Source: Robiginitalea sp. (GTDB taxonomy: Bacteria > Bacteroidota > Bacteroidia > Flavobacteriales > Flavobacteriaceae). From it: 64,000 nucleotides of DNA. The position numbers were made by a program, and so were the translations under genes. Of the stretch, positions 63,558 to 64,000 are shown in pieces. The stretch covers positions 104,166 to 168,165 of the forward strand of contig JAHEJJ010000002.1 of NCBI GenBank assembly GCA_024638915.1, written 5' to 3'. Positions within the stretch are counted from its first letter, which is position 1. Each line of letters starts with the position of its first letter. The notes under the pieces are model-generated. The model searched no databases. It worked only from the letters and a program-made list of their open reading frames with translations, and had not been told where the DNA came from.

Positions 63558-64000
63558 TTACGATTTGAATATTTGTTTTAAAATCTTATCGGTGATCAAA
63601 TAAGTAGGTTTTACTCCGGTGGTTCCTAAACCTCCTGAAGCCAATGTACTTCCGGTTTCCAGTGGATTGTCAGAGGCGTAATAGGCATAGCGGACTCTGA
63701 CGTCGGGGCGGATGCTTTTCCTGATTTTTGATGCAGCCTGAATGGCCTTCTGGTAGTGTACCCCTTCCATCTCCAGCCCTATGGCCCTCCAGGTCGATTC
63801 GTGAAAAAATTGAAGTACGTCCTTATTCTGGAGAGAGGTGCCAAGCACAGTAACCATGGTCCCTTCCTGTACTTTTAACCCATTGTCCTTAAAATCGGAA
63901 GCAGAAAATTGATTATCGATCGGATAATTATCAGCAGTGCCTTCGAATATATGCGCGGTAGGAATCATTAAATCGCCTTTTCCTCCTTCCAAAATCCCCG
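63558..64000 (-). CDS. Phosphorylase-like protein, C-terminal part (runs off the window)
   Basis: About 147 codons, open to the right edge, so the start lies outside. EGTMVTVLGTS and especially WRAIGLEMEGVHY (about 68-80) resemble the base- and ribose-binding region of the nucleoside phosphorylase/MTAN superfamily. I believe Bacteroidota homologues are labelled DUF6909, with less certainty. It precedes the Wzz-like gene by two bases, so it is the upstream member of this operon. Role in the polysaccharide locus unknown. Confidence 0.6.
   Translation of the reverse strand, partial: GILEGGKGDLMIPTAHIFEGTADNYPIDNQFSASDFKDNGLKVQEGTMVTVLGTSLQNKDVLQFFHESTWRAIGLEMEGVHYQKAIQAASKIRKSIRPDVRVRYAYYASDNPLETGSTLASGGLGTTGVKPTYLITDKILKQIFKS

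Noticed and set aside
1..64000. tRNA, rRNA, CRISPR arrays, insertion sequences, phage genes
   Set aside because: I looked through the intergenic gaps for cloverleaf-like segments, regular repeats and transposase or integrase genes and saw none.

Overview
The window is a piece of a Bacteroidota chromosome, most probably a marine Flavobacteriaceae. The evidence is the SprE/PorW gliding-secretion lipoprotein, a bactofilin, an ATP synthase operon lacking atpD and atpC, several Bacteroidota-only DUF proteins, and many upstream boxes that fit the Bacteroidota promoter (-7 TAnnTTTG, -33 TTTG or TTG). Nothing points to a phage, plasmid or insertion sequence, and I saw no rRNA, tRNA or CRISPR array.

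0-12.7 kb is housekeeping and envelope: the start of a PSP1/RicT gene at the left edge, a TonB-C-like secreted protein, trhO, recA, a lipoprotein, an ECF sigma factor with a membrane partner, plsC, trpS, dprA, a HU/SPOR protein, a thioesterase, an aldo/keto reductase and an EnvC-like protein. A short reverse-strand unit with its own promoter-like sequence, hairpin terminator and an in-frame stop at codon 3 lies between trhO and recA. 12.7-27.8 kb, all on the minus strand, holds a DUF4292 lipoprotein, a TPR protein, dut, a flippase, atpG-A-H-F-E-B with two small accessory membrane genes, bactofilin-sprE, and an ABC exporter pair.

27.9-32.4 kb is a plus-strand group: a PaaE-like flavin/2Fe-2S reductase, a DUF2064 transferase, an AhpD-like protein, an ArsS-type radical SAM enzyme and a TetR regulator. 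Palindromes built on ACCGACC/GGTCGGT lie in its two large intergenic gaps and suggest a small regulon. 32.4-36.6 kb holds a GT9 transferase, three DUF genes and purD.

36.7-64 kb is one large minus-strand surface-polysaccharide locus. In transcription order it has a phosphorylase-like gene (cut by the window), a Wzz-like protein, rfbB-A-C-D for dTDP-L-rhamnose, two Wzy/WaaL-like proteins, a flippase, a GT4, a methyltransferase, an unusual middle block, a WcaJ-type initiating transferase, UDP-glucose dehydrogenase and UDP-glucuronate decarboxylase. The middle block (41.4-52.8 kb) holds a HAD phosphatase, class II aldolase, tandem-duplicated nucleotidyltransferase, TylF-type methyltransferase, GDPD-like phosphodiesterase and a GT-C membrane protein fused to a uridine-kinase-like domain. 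I read it as a candidate pathway for making, activating and attaching an unusual small substituent. The rfbD gene is shortened at its 3' end exactly where the more A+T-rich variable region begins, which looks like a recombination boundary.
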